From NCBI GenBank assembly GCA_027483795.1, contig JAIXTT010000035.1:1-55087 (forward strand): a DNA stretch of 55,087 bases. The letters are read 5' to 3'. The stretch is from Hyphomicrobiales bacterium. Lineage in GTDB: Bacteria > Pseudomonadota > Alphaproteobacteria > Rhizobiales > Beijerinckiaceae. Shown in pieces: positions 48,094-55,087 of the stretch; position 1 is the stretch's first letter, and each line of letters begins with the position of its first letter. A program made the translations under genes and the position numbers. The notes beneath the pieces are model-generated. The model saw nothing but the letters and a program-made list of their open reading frames with translations. It was not told the DNA's origin and ran no database searches.

Positions 48094-49041
48094 TCACCGC
48101 AGCTTCGGGTTCAGGACGTCCCGCAGCCAATCGCCGATCAGATTGATCGACAGCGCGATGGCGACGAGCGTGAGTGCCGGGAAGAGGAGGATCCACCACT
48201 CGCCCGAAAACAGGAACTGCTGACCGAAGCGGATCAGCGTGCCGAGCGAAGGCTGCGTCGGCGGCATGCCGACGCCGAGGAAGGAGAGCGTCGCCTCCTC
48301 CAGAATGGCGAGGGCGAGATTGATCGTGGCGATGACCAGCACCGGTCCCGCCACGTTCGGCAGCACGTGCTTGAGCATGATCCCGATCGTCGAGACGCCC
48401 ATCACGCGCGCGGCGTCGACATACTCGCGCGTTTTCTCCGACATGGCCGACGCGCGCACGGTGCGGGCGTATTGCGCCCAGTTCGCGATGCCGATGGCGA
48501 GGATCATGACGATGAAGGTGGCCCGTTCCTGCTCCGCGGGCGGCATGATCCCGCGCGCCACGCCGAAGACCAGCAGCGCGATCAGGATCGCGGGGAAGGA
48601 AAGCTGGATGTCCGCGACGCGCATGATCACGGCATCCGTCCGCCCGCCGAGATAGCCCGCGACGAGGCCGAGGAACACGCCCACAACCAGCGAGAAGACG
48701 ACGGAAGCGAGGCCCACGACGAGCGAGACGCGCGTGCCGTAAAGGATCGCCGAATAGATGTCGCGGCCCTGCGCGTCCGTGCCCAGAGGATAGATCCTGC
48801 CCGTTCCGGCGGCGGCTTCGCCCGGCGGGGTGAAGCCGTCCATGAGGTCGAGCGCGGTGGGATCGAAGGGATCCTGCGTCGCGATCAGCGGCGCGAGGAA
48901 GGCCGCCCCGATCAGCACGAAGGCCACGACCGAGGCCGCGATGGTCACGGGCGAATTGCGGAAGGCATAGCCGAGATCGGAGTCCCACCCGCGGGCGAGG
49001 AAGCCGGGCGTCCGGGCGGAGCCTTCGGGGGGCGCGCTCAT
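48094..49041 (-). CDS. Peptide/nickel-type ABC transporter permease (DppC family)
   Basis: A 315-residue permease with about six transmembrane helices. DppC/OppC signatures are the N-terminal P-L-G-T-D segment YPLGTDAQGRDIYSAILYGTRVSL and the EAA loop SEKTREYVDAARVMGVSTIGIMLKHVLPN, then EATLSFLGVGMPP. I chose ATG 49041, overlapping the dppB-like stop (ATGA). No ATPase genes follow within the 236-bp gap or beyond, so the importer relies on ATPases encoded elsewhere or lost. Confidence 0.9.
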   Translation of the reverse strand: MSAPPEGSARTPGFLARGWDSDLGYAFRNSPVTIAASVVAFVLIGAAFLAPLIATQDPFDPTALDLMDGFTPPGEAAAGTGRIYPLGTDAQGRDIYSAILYGTRVSLVVGLASVVFSLVVGVFLGLVAGYLGGRTDAVIMRVADIQLSFPAILIALLVFGVARGIMPPAEQERATFIVMILAIGIANWAQYARTVRASAMSEKTREYVDAARVMGVSTIGIMLKHVLPNVAGPVLVIATINLALAILEEATLSFLGVGMPPTQPSLGTLIRFGQQFLFSGEWWILLFPALTLVAIALSINLIGDWLRDVLNPKLR

Positions 49042-50018
49042 CGGCGACGCTCCATTCCGCCGCGCATCCGCGGATCGATCACGACGTAGATCAGGTCGGT
49101 CACGACGTTCACCGTCACGAAGACGAAGGCGACGAACATCAGATAGGCGGCCATCACCGGGATGTCGACGAACTGGACGGCGTTGACGAAGAGCGAACCG
49201 AGGCCCGGCCATTGGAAGACGGTTTCGGTGACGATGGCGAAGGCGATCACCGAGCCGAACTGCAGGCCCGCGATGGTCACCACGGGCATCATCGTGTTGC
49301 GCAGCGCGTGACGGAAGCGGATCGAGGATTCCGGAATGCCGCGGGCGCGGGCGAAGCGGACATATTCGGTGCGCAGCGTCTCCAGCATCTCGGCGCGCAC
49401 GAGGCGCATGATCAGCGTGAGTTGGAAGAAGCCGAGGGTCAGCACGGGCATCACCAGCGACCGGCGTCCCGACGGCGTCAGCAGGCCCGTCGTCCACCAG
49501 CCGATCCGCGTCACCTCCCCGCGTCCGAAGGACGGGAGCCAGCGCAGTTCGACCGCGAAGACGTAGATGAGCCCGATCCCGATCAGGAAGGTCGGCAGGC
49601 TGACGCCCACCAGCGACAGCGTCATCACGGTATTGGCGACGACGCCCCGGCGGTTGATCGCCGCATGGATGCCGAGCCCCACGCCCGCGACGAGCGCGAG
49701 GACGGCGGAGAGCAGCGCGAGCTCCATCGTGGCCGGCAGACGTTCGGCGAGGAGATCCGCGACGGGGCGGCCCTGACGATAGGAAATGCCGAAATCGCCC
49801 TGCACGGCATTGGCCATGAAGCGCGCGAACTGGATCGGGAACGGGTCGTTGAGGCCGAGCCGCTCCCTCAGTTCCGCGCGGTCCGCGTCGGTCGCCTCCT
49901 GCCCCGCCAGCGAGGCGATCGGGTCGCCCACGAAGGTGAAGAGCGAAAAGGCGATGAGCCCCACCGCCGCGATGACGACGAGGCCCTGCATGAGCGAGCG
50001 GAAGAGGTAGGAGATCAT
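49038..50018 (-). CDS. Peptide/nickel-type ABC transporter permease (DppB family)
   Basis: A 326-residue permease. DppB features include the N-terminal YLFRSLMQGLVVIAAVGLIAF helix, LGLNDPFPIQFARFMANAVQGDFGISYRQGRPV, the EAA loop RTEYVRFARARGIPESSIRFRHALRN and the ending FVTVNVVTDLIYVVIDPRMR. It pairs with the DppC-like gene downstream. The gap of 243 bp to the binding-protein gene upstream contains a palindromic repeat element. Confidence 0.92.
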   Translation of the reverse strand: MISYLFRSLMQGLVVIAAVGLIAFSLFTFVGDPIASLAGQEATDADRAELRERLGLNDPFPIQFARFMANAVQGDFGISYRQGRPVADLLAERLPATMELALLSAVLALVAGVGLGIHAAINRRGVVANTVMTLSLVGVSLPTFLIGIGLIYVFAVELRWLPSFGRGEVTRIGWWTTGLLTPSGRRSLVMPVLTLGFFQLTLIMRLVRAEMLETLRTEYVRFARARGIPESSIRFRHALRNTMMPVVTIAGLQFGSVIAFAIVTETVFQWPGLGSLFVNAVQFVDIPVMAAYLMFVAFVFVTVNVVTDLIYVVIDPRMRGGMERRR

Positions 50019-50057
50019 GCGGGGCGCTGCGAAGCGGGGTGCCGACGGTGCGGCACT

Positions 50058-50225
50058 CCTTCTCCCCTCGCTCCCCTCGCTCCCCTCGCTCCCCTCGCGG
50101 GAGAAGGCGGCGAGAACCGCCGGACGAGGGGGCGCACGAAGAGCCCCGACGTCGTCGGCGAGATCGCGAGACCCCTCATCCGGCCCGCCTCACGGCGGTC
50201 CGCCTTCTCCCGCAAGGGGAGAAGG
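50058..50225. repeat. Paired palindromic repeat element with a 9-bp tandem array
   Basis: The inverted pair ccttctccc/gggagaagg occurs twice: at 50058-50066 with 50099-50107, and at 50203-50211 with 50217-50225 (loop gcaag). In the first copy the loop is filled by four perfect tandem ctcccctcg units (50062-50097, overlapping the arm). The sequence between (cccctcatccggcccgcc and similar) resembles the dispersed intergenic palindromes common in Hyphomicrobiales. It lies between the binding-protein and permease genes and would fold in their shared transcript. Confidence 0.7.
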
Positions 50226-50261
50226 GAAGAGGGCGTCCCGCGTTCGCGCGCTCCGTCAGCC

Positions 50262-51869
50262 TCACTTCTTCACCGCGATCATTTTCACCTTGGGCTGGTT
50301 CGAAACGTCGACCGGGATCTCGAGGTTCGACTTCATCGCATAGGCCAGCGTCTGGTGATGCAGCGGGATGTAGAGCGTCTCGTCCTTGAGGAGCGCCCAC
50401 AGCTTCGCGATCGTCGCGTTCCGCTTGGCCGTGTCGACCTCGGCGGACAGCGACTGGATCATCGCGTCGACCTCCTTGTTCGAATAGCGGATCGCGTTCC
50501 ACGACCCGCGCGAGCCTTCGCGCGTGTGGTAGAGGAAGTTGAAGATGTATTCGCTGTCGAAGGTGGGGACGCCCCAGCCGAGCAGGAAGAATTCCGTCTC
50601 CGGCGGGTTCTTCTGGATCAGCGGGAAGTGCAGCGTCTTGGACTGCGACACCAGATTGGCCTTGATGCCGATCTGGCCGAGCATGCCGACCACCGCCTGG
50701 CAGATCGCCTCGTCGTTCACGTAGCGGTCGTTGGAGCAGTGCAGGGTGACGCCGAAGCCGTCCTTGTAGCCGGCATCCGCCATCAGCGCCCGGGCCTTGT
50801 TGAGATCGGCGGCGGGGACCGCGTCGAACTCCTTGGTCCAGCCGTTCACGAAGGGCGGCATGATCACGCCCGTCGGGATCGACTGGCCGCGCATCGCGAC
50901 GCGCTGGATCGCGGCGCGGTTGACGCTCATGTTCATCGCCTGACGCACGCGCTTGTCGGCGAAGGGGTTCTTGCCCGTGACCGTGTCGGTCTTGAGGTCC
51001 GCCGAGCCGACGTCCATGCCGAGGAAGATGGTGCGGTTCTCGGGGCCGATCTCGACCTTGAGATTCTGCCCGCCCTTCAGGCGCTCGATGTCCTGCACCG
51101 GCACGTCCTGAACGAAGTCGACCTCGCCGGACAGAAGCGCCGCGACGCGCGTCGCGTCGGCCTTGATCGGCGTGTAGACGATCTCGGCGATGCCGAGCGG
51201 AACTTCGCTCTTGCCCCAATAGGCGTCGTTGCGGCGCAGCACGGTCCGCACGTCGGGCTCGCGCGAGACGAGCCGGTAGGGGCCCGTGCCGTTGGCGTTG
51301 CGGACGGAGAAGTTCTCTTCCTTGTTCTTGTAGTCCTGGACCTTCTCGGCCTTGTTCGCCTCGGACCATTCCTTGTCCATGATGAACATGTCGCCGAGAT
51401 TGTTGACGAGGAGCGGGTTCGCCCCCTTCGTCTTGATCCGGACGGTGAAGTCGTCGGCCTTGGTCACGCTCTCGACGGAGGAGAGCAGGCCCTTCATGTC
51501 CGAGGTCGGCTGCATCGCGCGATTGAGCGAGAAGACGACGTCGTCGGCGGTGAAGGCCGCGCCGTCATGGAACTTCACGCCCTGACGCAGTTTGAACTCC
51601 CACACGGTCGGATCTTCGGTGATCCGCCAGGAGGTCGCGAGCGAGGGGCCGAGCTTGCCCGTATGGTCGCGGATGACCAGCGTCTCGTAGATCTGATGCG
51701 CCAGCGCGTGGGTCGGGCCTTCGTTCTGTGCGTGCGGATCGAGCGTGAGCGAGTCTCCCGAACGCGCCCAACGCAGGGTCTGCGCGTCGACGAGCGCGGT
51801 GGAGGCCGCCAGCATGGCGACGGCGGCGCAGAGCGCGCGACGGTAGGTCCGTATCGTTCCGGTCTTCAT
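50262..51869 (-). CDS. Peptide/nickel-type ABC transporter substrate-binding protein (SBP family 5)
   Basis: A 535-residue periplasmic protein with a signal peptide (about 1-29, ending ALVDAQT). SBP_bac_5 features: LRWARSGDSLTLDPHAQNEG, IYETLVIRD, PTVWEFKLRQGVKFHDGAAFTADDVVFSL, GTGPYRLVSREPD and FADKRVRQAMNMSVNR. This family binds peptides, nickel, haem, glutathione or opine-like ligands. I chose ATG 51869. It is the first gene of the importer operon, separated from the permeases by the palindromic repeat. Confidence 0.92.
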   Translation of the reverse strand: MKTGTIRTYRRALCAAVAMLAASTALVDAQTLRWARSGDSLTLDPHAQNEGPTHALAHQIYETLVIRDHTGKLGPSLATSWRITEDPTVWEFKLRQGVKFHDGAAFTADDVVFSLNRAMQPTSDMKGLLSSVESVTKADDFTVRIKTKGANPLLVNNLGDMFIMDKEWSEANKAEKVQDYKNKEENFSVRNANGTGPYRLVSREPDVRTVLRRNDAYWGKSEVPLGIAEIVYTPIKADATRVAALLSGEVDFVQDVPVQDIERLKGGQNLKVEIGPENRTIFLGMDVGSADLKTDTVTGKNPFADKRVRQAMNMSVNRAAIQRVAMRGQSIPTGVIMPPFVNGWTKEFDAVPAADLNKARALMADAGYKDGFGVTLHCSNDRYVNDEAICQAVVGMLGQIGIKANLVSQSKTLHFPLIQKNPPETEFFLLGWGVPTFDSEYIFNFLYHTREGSRGSWNAIRYSNKEVDAMIQSLSAEVDTAKRNATIAKLWALLKDETLYIPLHHQTLAYAMKSNLEIPVDVSNQPKVKMIAVKK

Positions 51870-51967
51870 CGGATTTCCTCTCGTCTTCGGGCCGGTGCGC
51901 CCGTTTCCGGCGATGCTAGCGAAGCGCGGAGCCGGTGTCAGCAGGCAGTCGCGCCCGATCGGGTCGA

Positions 51968-53548
51968 TCATTCGGCCCGCCAAGGATAGGTCCAGGTCTC
52001 GGTCAGCGCGCGGTTCCCGGCCTTCAGGAAGACGCGGAGATCGGTCGATTGCCCCGGCTCCAGCGCGATGTCGACGGCGGCGCGGAAGCCTTCCGTCTTC
52101 GGGTTGGGCATCAGGAAGCTGCGCGTGATGCGGCCCGCCGAGGTCGTCGGCATGATCTGCACCGCTTCGGGGTCGCGCTGCCAATAGGGCAGGTCGCCGC
52201 CGACGAAGTCGATGATGAAGCGACGTGAGCCGCGGGGAGCGGGTTCGTTCGAGCCCAGCGCGCGTGCCTCGGTCTGGTAGGTATGGAGCGCGAAGCCGCC
52301 GGGATTCAGCCGACCCTCGCTCGCCGTCGAGCGGATGCGGTAGCCCCAGGAATAGGACCGGCCGGGTTCGACCGGGTTCTTCGGCGTCCAATGCGCGACG
52401 ATGTTGTCGTTGGTCTCGTCGCTCGTCGGGATTTCGAAGAGATCGACCCGTCCTTCGCCCCAGCCGCCGACGGGCTCGACCCAGTAGCTCGGCCGCGCCT
52501 CATAGGCGAGATCGAGATCCTGATAATGCTCGAAGGTCCGGTCGCGCTGCATCAGGCCGAAGCCGCGCGGATTGGCGTCGACGAAGCTCGAATGGCTGAT
52601 CGACCCGGGATTGCGCAGCGGACGCCAGATCCACTCGCCCGCACCCGTATGGATCAGCAGGCCGTCCGAGTCATGCAGTTCCGGACGGTAGTCGCTCGTC
52701 GGCCGGCGGTCGTTCTCGCCGATGAAGAACATGGAGGTGAGCGGCGCGATGCCCAGCCGTTCGATGCGCTTGCGCGGGAACAGGGTCATCGCGACGTCGA
52801 GCACGGTCTCCGCCGAGGGATAGATCGCGAATTGGAACGCGCCCGTCGTCGCGGGGGAATCGAGCAGGGCGAAGATCACGATCCGGTCGGCCCCGGGACC
52901 CGGCTGTTCCACCCAGAATTCCCGGAAATAGGGGAATTCCTCGCCTTCCGGCGCCCCGACGTCGATCGCGAGCCCGCGGGCGGAGAGGCCGTAGCGCTGG
53001 TCGCGGCCCAGAAAACGGAAATAGCTCGCGCCGAGGAAGGAGACGAGTTCATCCGAGATCTTCGGATCGTTGAGCGGATAATGCAGCCGGAAGCCCGCGA
53101 AACCGAGATTGACCGGCAGGGGGCGCTCGAACTTGTTGCGCCCGTAATCGAAGAGATTGGCGGCATAGGGCACGGGCGCGGGCACGCCGTCGCGCAGCAG
53201 ATTCACCGTGACCGTCCGCCGGAACAGGAAGCCCGGATGGAACATGTGCATCCGGAAGGGGCCGTTCGCGAGCAAGGCGCGTTCCGGCCGGAACCGGATG
53301 TCCCGATAGGCGTCGAAATCGAGACGGGCGAGCGGCTCGGGCAGCTGCGGCGGCGTCGCGTCATAGGAGGCCGTCGCGAGTTCCTGCGCCCGGCGCACCA
53401 CGTCCTGCAGGCCGAAGCGCGCGGGCTGGGGCTCGGTCGGAGGCGGGGGCGCCGCGGCGGGCTGTTGGGCCCGGGCCGGCGCCGACGCGAGGGCGGCCGA
53501 GGCCAAGGCGCCGAGGCCGGTGATGAAGCTGCGGCGATGAAGGGTCAT
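51968..53548 (-). CDS. opgG: Glucan biosynthesis protein G (OpgG/MdoG family)
   Basis: A 526-residue periplasmic protein needed for osmoregulated periplasmic glucan backbone assembly. It has a Tat signal (HRRSFITGLGALASAALA). After a Pro-rich linker come the MdoG-domain features FDAYRDIRFRPERALL, FRMHMFHPGFLF, FAGFRLHYPLN, SYFRFLGRDQRYGLSARGLAID and the C-terminal immunoglobulin-like domain. Other signatures: GENDRRPTSDYRPELHDSDGL, GEWIWRPLRNP and VGGWGEGRVDLFEIPT. Its partner opgH is not in the window. It is divergent from the ornithine decarboxylase region. Distinguishing OpgG from OpgD is not possible by eye; the Tat signal would also fit OpgD. Confidence 0.88.
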   Translation of the reverse strand: MTLHRRSFITGLGALASAALASAPARAQQPAAAPPPPTEPQPARFGLQDVVRRAQELATASYDATPPQLPEPLARLDFDAYRDIRFRPERALLANGPFRMHMFHPGFLFRRTVTVNLLRDGVPAPVPYAANLFDYGRNKFERPLPVNLGFAGFRLHYPLNDPKISDELVSFLGASYFRFLGRDQRYGLSARGLAIDVGAPEGEEFPYFREFWVEQPGPGADRIVIFALLDSPATTGAFQFAIYPSAETVLDVAMTLFPRKRIERLGIAPLTSMFFIGENDRRPTSDYRPELHDSDGLLIHTGAGEWIWRPLRNPGSISHSSFVDANPRGFGLMQRDRTFEHYQDLDLAYEARPSYWVEPVGGWGEGRVDLFEIPTSDETNDNIVAHWTPKNPVEPGRSYSWGYRIRSTASEGRLNPGGFALHTYQTEARALGSNEPAPRGSRRFIIDFVGGDLPYWQRDPEAVQIMPTTSAGRITRSFLMPNPKTEGFRAAVDIALEPGQSTDLRVFLKAGNRALTETWTYPWRAE

Positions 53549-53763
53549 GCGTCGATCCGGATGGTGGCGCTCGAGGCGCGTCTCGTCTGTAGCCGATGCA
53601 GATAGCGGAGGCCGATTCCGGTTCCAATGGCAATTCGTCGGGAAACGTCCGCGACCCCTTCGGAACGGGCCTTTTCCGGTGCCGGATACCCCTCCGCCGG
53701 ACCCCCTTCAAGCTCCTGAGCTAAAAGGATGTTCACCAAAAGAAGACGGACGAAAAAAAACGC

Positions 53764-53792
53764 TTGATGCGGGGGGCGTATGCCCCTAATTA
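53764..53792 (+). promoter_or_regulatory. Candidate sigma-70-type promoter with hairpin-like operator in the spacer
   Basis: ttgatg (53764-53769) and taatta (53787-53792) lie 17 bases apart. The spacer contains ggggc/gcccc arms (53773-53777 and 53782-53786) around gtat. This would start a transcript with a leader of nearly 400 nt before the decarboxylase gene. Confidence 0.5.
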
Positions 53793-53799
53793 CGTCTTG

Positions 53800-54191
53800 C
53801 CCAATTTCGCACGTGCCTGTGGTCGCGTGCCGGTTGGTGGGCATCCGGACAAGAGGCCGGACAGCCGCCCGGGGATCCCGCAGTTCTGGGGATCCGCGAT
53901 AATCGACCGGCAGCCGGAGGCGAAACCGGCGCACCCCGATCTCCCCCGGGGAACGCGGCTTAAAGCAACGACGGAGCGGGCTTTTTTGGTCTCGATTCGC
54001 CCTCCAAAGGCGGATTCACCGAAGAGGCTTGTCCATCTTGCCAGGCGTGCGGACCGGGACTCCCCGATCCAATCCACGGCAGCACACGCGGATGATCCGA
54101 CCCGACCGGCGTTTCCAACGCGCCGGATCGCGGGAGCGTCGTCCGGGGCCCTTGGATCCGCGCGAAAGCGCCAATACGGGGAGGCCGTGCC
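53800..54191 (+). ncRNA. Structured leader of the ornithine decarboxylase gene (possible speF-motif RNA)
   Basis: The roughly 390-nt leader contains several stems: ggatccc/gggatcc (53873-53879 with 53889-53895), ccggcg/cgccgg (54106-54111 with 54121-54126), and a T-run after a GC-rich segment near 53980-53987. Alphaproteobacterial ornithine decarboxylase genes are known to carry a long conserved leader, the speF motif. Position, length and structure fit, but I cannot align it to the consensus here. Confidence 0.45.
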
Positions 54192-55087
54192 ATGACCGCA
54201 CGCATCCGCGAATTCCTTCGCAACCGTCGTGACGACGGACCCTGCGTCGTCGTCGATCTCGACGTCGTCGAAGACAACTACCGTGCTTTCGCCCGGTCGC
54301 TCCCCGACACGCGCGTGTTCTACGCCGTGAAGGCGAACCCGGCGCCGGAAGTCCTGCGTCTGCTGACCAAGCTCGGCTCCTGCTTCGACACCGCTTCCGT
54401 CCAGGAGATGGAAATGGTGCTCGCGGCCGGCGCTACGGCCGACCGCATCTCCTTCGGCAACACGATCAAGAAGGAGCGCGACGTCGCGCGCGCCTTCGAG
54501 CTCGGCGTCCGGCTCTTCGCCGTCGACTGCAAGGCCGAGGTGGAGAAGGTCGCCCGCGTCGCTCCCGGGTCGAAGGTCTTCTGCCGCATCCTCTGCGACG
54601 GCGCGGGCGCCGAATGGCCGCTCTCGCGCAAGTTCGGCTGCGTGCCGGAAATGGCCGCGGACGTGCTCGAGCACGCCCACCGTCTGGGCCTCGAGGCCTA
54701 TGGGGTGTCCTTCCATGTCGGCTCGCAGCAGGGCAACACGGAAGCGTGGGATCAGGCGCTCGCCTCGTCCTCGGCGATCTTCCGCGAATGCGCGGAGCGC
54801 GGCATCCATCTGTCGATGGTCAATCTCGGCGGCGGCTTCCCGACGAAGTACCTCAAGGAGGTGCCCGGCGTGGAGAGCTACGGCAAGTCGATCTTCCGGG
54901 CGCTGTCGAAGCATTTCGGCAACCGTCTGCCGGAGACGATCATCGAGCCGGGCCGCGGCATGGTCGGCAATGCGGGCATCATCGAGACCGAGGTCGTCCT
55001 CGTCTCGAAGAAGTCCGAGGACGACGAGGTCCGCTGGGTCTATCTCGACATCGGCAAGTTCGGCGGCCTCGCCGAGACGATGGACGA
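54192..55087 (+). CDS. Ornithine decarboxylase, type III-fold PLP enzyme (3' truncated by window edge)
   Basis: The first 298 residues of an alanine-racemase-fold (fold III) decarboxylase. Visible: VVDLDVVEDNYRAF, the PLP lysine K47 in VFYAVKANPAPEVL, CFDTASVQEME, ISFGNTIKKERD, the His of SFHVGSQQGN stacking on PLP, the phosphate loop NLGGGFPT, and EPGRGMVGNAG. This eukaryote-like ornithine/lysine decarboxylase form is typical of alphaproteobacteria and feeds putrescine and polyamine synthesis. The start ATG 54192 follows ggggagg. The frame runs open to the window end. Lysine as a second substrate cannot be excluded. Confidence 0.9.
   Translation, partial: MTARIREFLRNRRDDGPCVVVDLDVVEDNYRAFARSLPDTRVFYAVKANPAPEVLRLLTKLGSCFDTASVQEMEMVLAAGATADRISFGNTIKKERDVARAFELGVRLFAVDCKAEVEKVARVAPGSKVFCRILCDGAGAEWPLSRKFGCVPEMAADVLEHAHRLGLEAYGVSFHVGSQQGNTEAWDQALASSSAIFRECAERGIHLSMVNLGGGFPTKYLKEVPGVESYGKSIFRALSKHFGNRLPETIIEPGRGMVGNAGIIETEVVLVSKKSEDDEVRWVYLDIGKFGGLAETMD

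Larger units (their letters stand above)
53549..54191. other. 643-bp divergent intergenic region between opgG and the ornithine decarboxylase gene
   Basis: No convincing coding region. It holds a candidate promoter (53764-53792) near its middle and about 400 bases of hairpin-rich sequence leading to the decarboxylase start, described separately. The left part (53549-53760) should contain the opgG promoter; an A-run lies at 53753-53760. Confidence 0.6.

Noticed and set aside
49212-51989. 925-codon plus-strand open frame
   Set aside because: It is antisense to a DppB-type permease and a peptide-binding protein with diagnostic motifs. The translation is rich in Arg, Asp and Gly with no recognisable domain.

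Overview
The window is GC-rich and gene-dense, with short gaps, many ATGA/GTGA stop-start overlaps and frequent GTG or TTG starts. Gene content (Tat-exported Sox proteins, TRAP and ABC importers, an OpgG glucan protein, LuxI/LuxR, a type III-fold ornithine decarboxylase behind a long structured leader) points to an alphaproteobacterium, most likely of the Hyphomicrobiales (Rhizobiales). This is inferred from gene content only. No complete rRNA, tRNA, CRISPR array or intact insertion sequence was found.

Region 1 (1-10.4 kb): the 3' end of a site-specific recombinase gene, then a sugar or sugar-acid locus. It holds a full-length transketolase, a GcvA-type LysR regulator, a short-chain dehydrogenase, a split two-subunit transketolase, a complete TRAP transporter (dctPQM) and a 3-hydroxyisobutyrate/L-threonate-type dehydrogenase. 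The block is bracketed by an 18/20 direct repeat (252-271 and 10386-10405), and a tRNA-3'-end-like fragment lies near its right edge.

Region 2 (10.4-18.0 kb, minus strand): a Tat-exported kelch protein, then an almost gapless operon. The operon encodes a two-subunit periplasmic molybdenum hydroxylase (IorAB type), a monoheme cytochrome c, SoxF, SoxX, SoxY, SoxZ and SoxA. soxB and soxCD are absent from the window.

Region 3 (18.2-28.4 kb): glycerol kinase and glycerol-3-phosphate dehydrogenase flank a GH2 glycosidase, an unknown alpha/alpha-toroid protein, a CUT1 sugar importer without its ATPase and a LacI repressor with a perfect 18-bp operator. I read this as a locus for a glycerol glycoside.

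Region 4 (28.5-42.8 kb, almost all minus strand): a three-subunit thiocyanate hydrolase/nitrile hydratase-like enzyme with a His-rich tail, two CocE/NonD hydrolases, a LysR regulator, a malate/lactate-type dehydrogenase, an ornithine cyclodeaminase-like reductase, an NMT1/SsuA-type importer, a creatinase-like M24 protein and two further alpha/beta hydrolases. It looks like an undescribed catabolic pathway for an imported nitrogen- or sulfur-containing organic compound.

Region 5 (43.0-55.1 kb): a small acidic protein, Pcm methyltransferase, an RTX calcium-binding protein, luxI/luxR quorum sensing with a lux-box-like dyad, a CDP-paratose-epimerase-like protein lacking its catalytic Tyr, a peptide-type ABC importer (two permeases and a binding protein, no ATPases), opgG, and the start of an ornithine decarboxylase gene behind a roughly 400-nt leader.

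A recurring architectural feature is that each of the four solute-binding-protein genes (dctP, the CUT1, NMT1 and peptide types) is followed directly by a strong stem-loop before the next gene of its operon.
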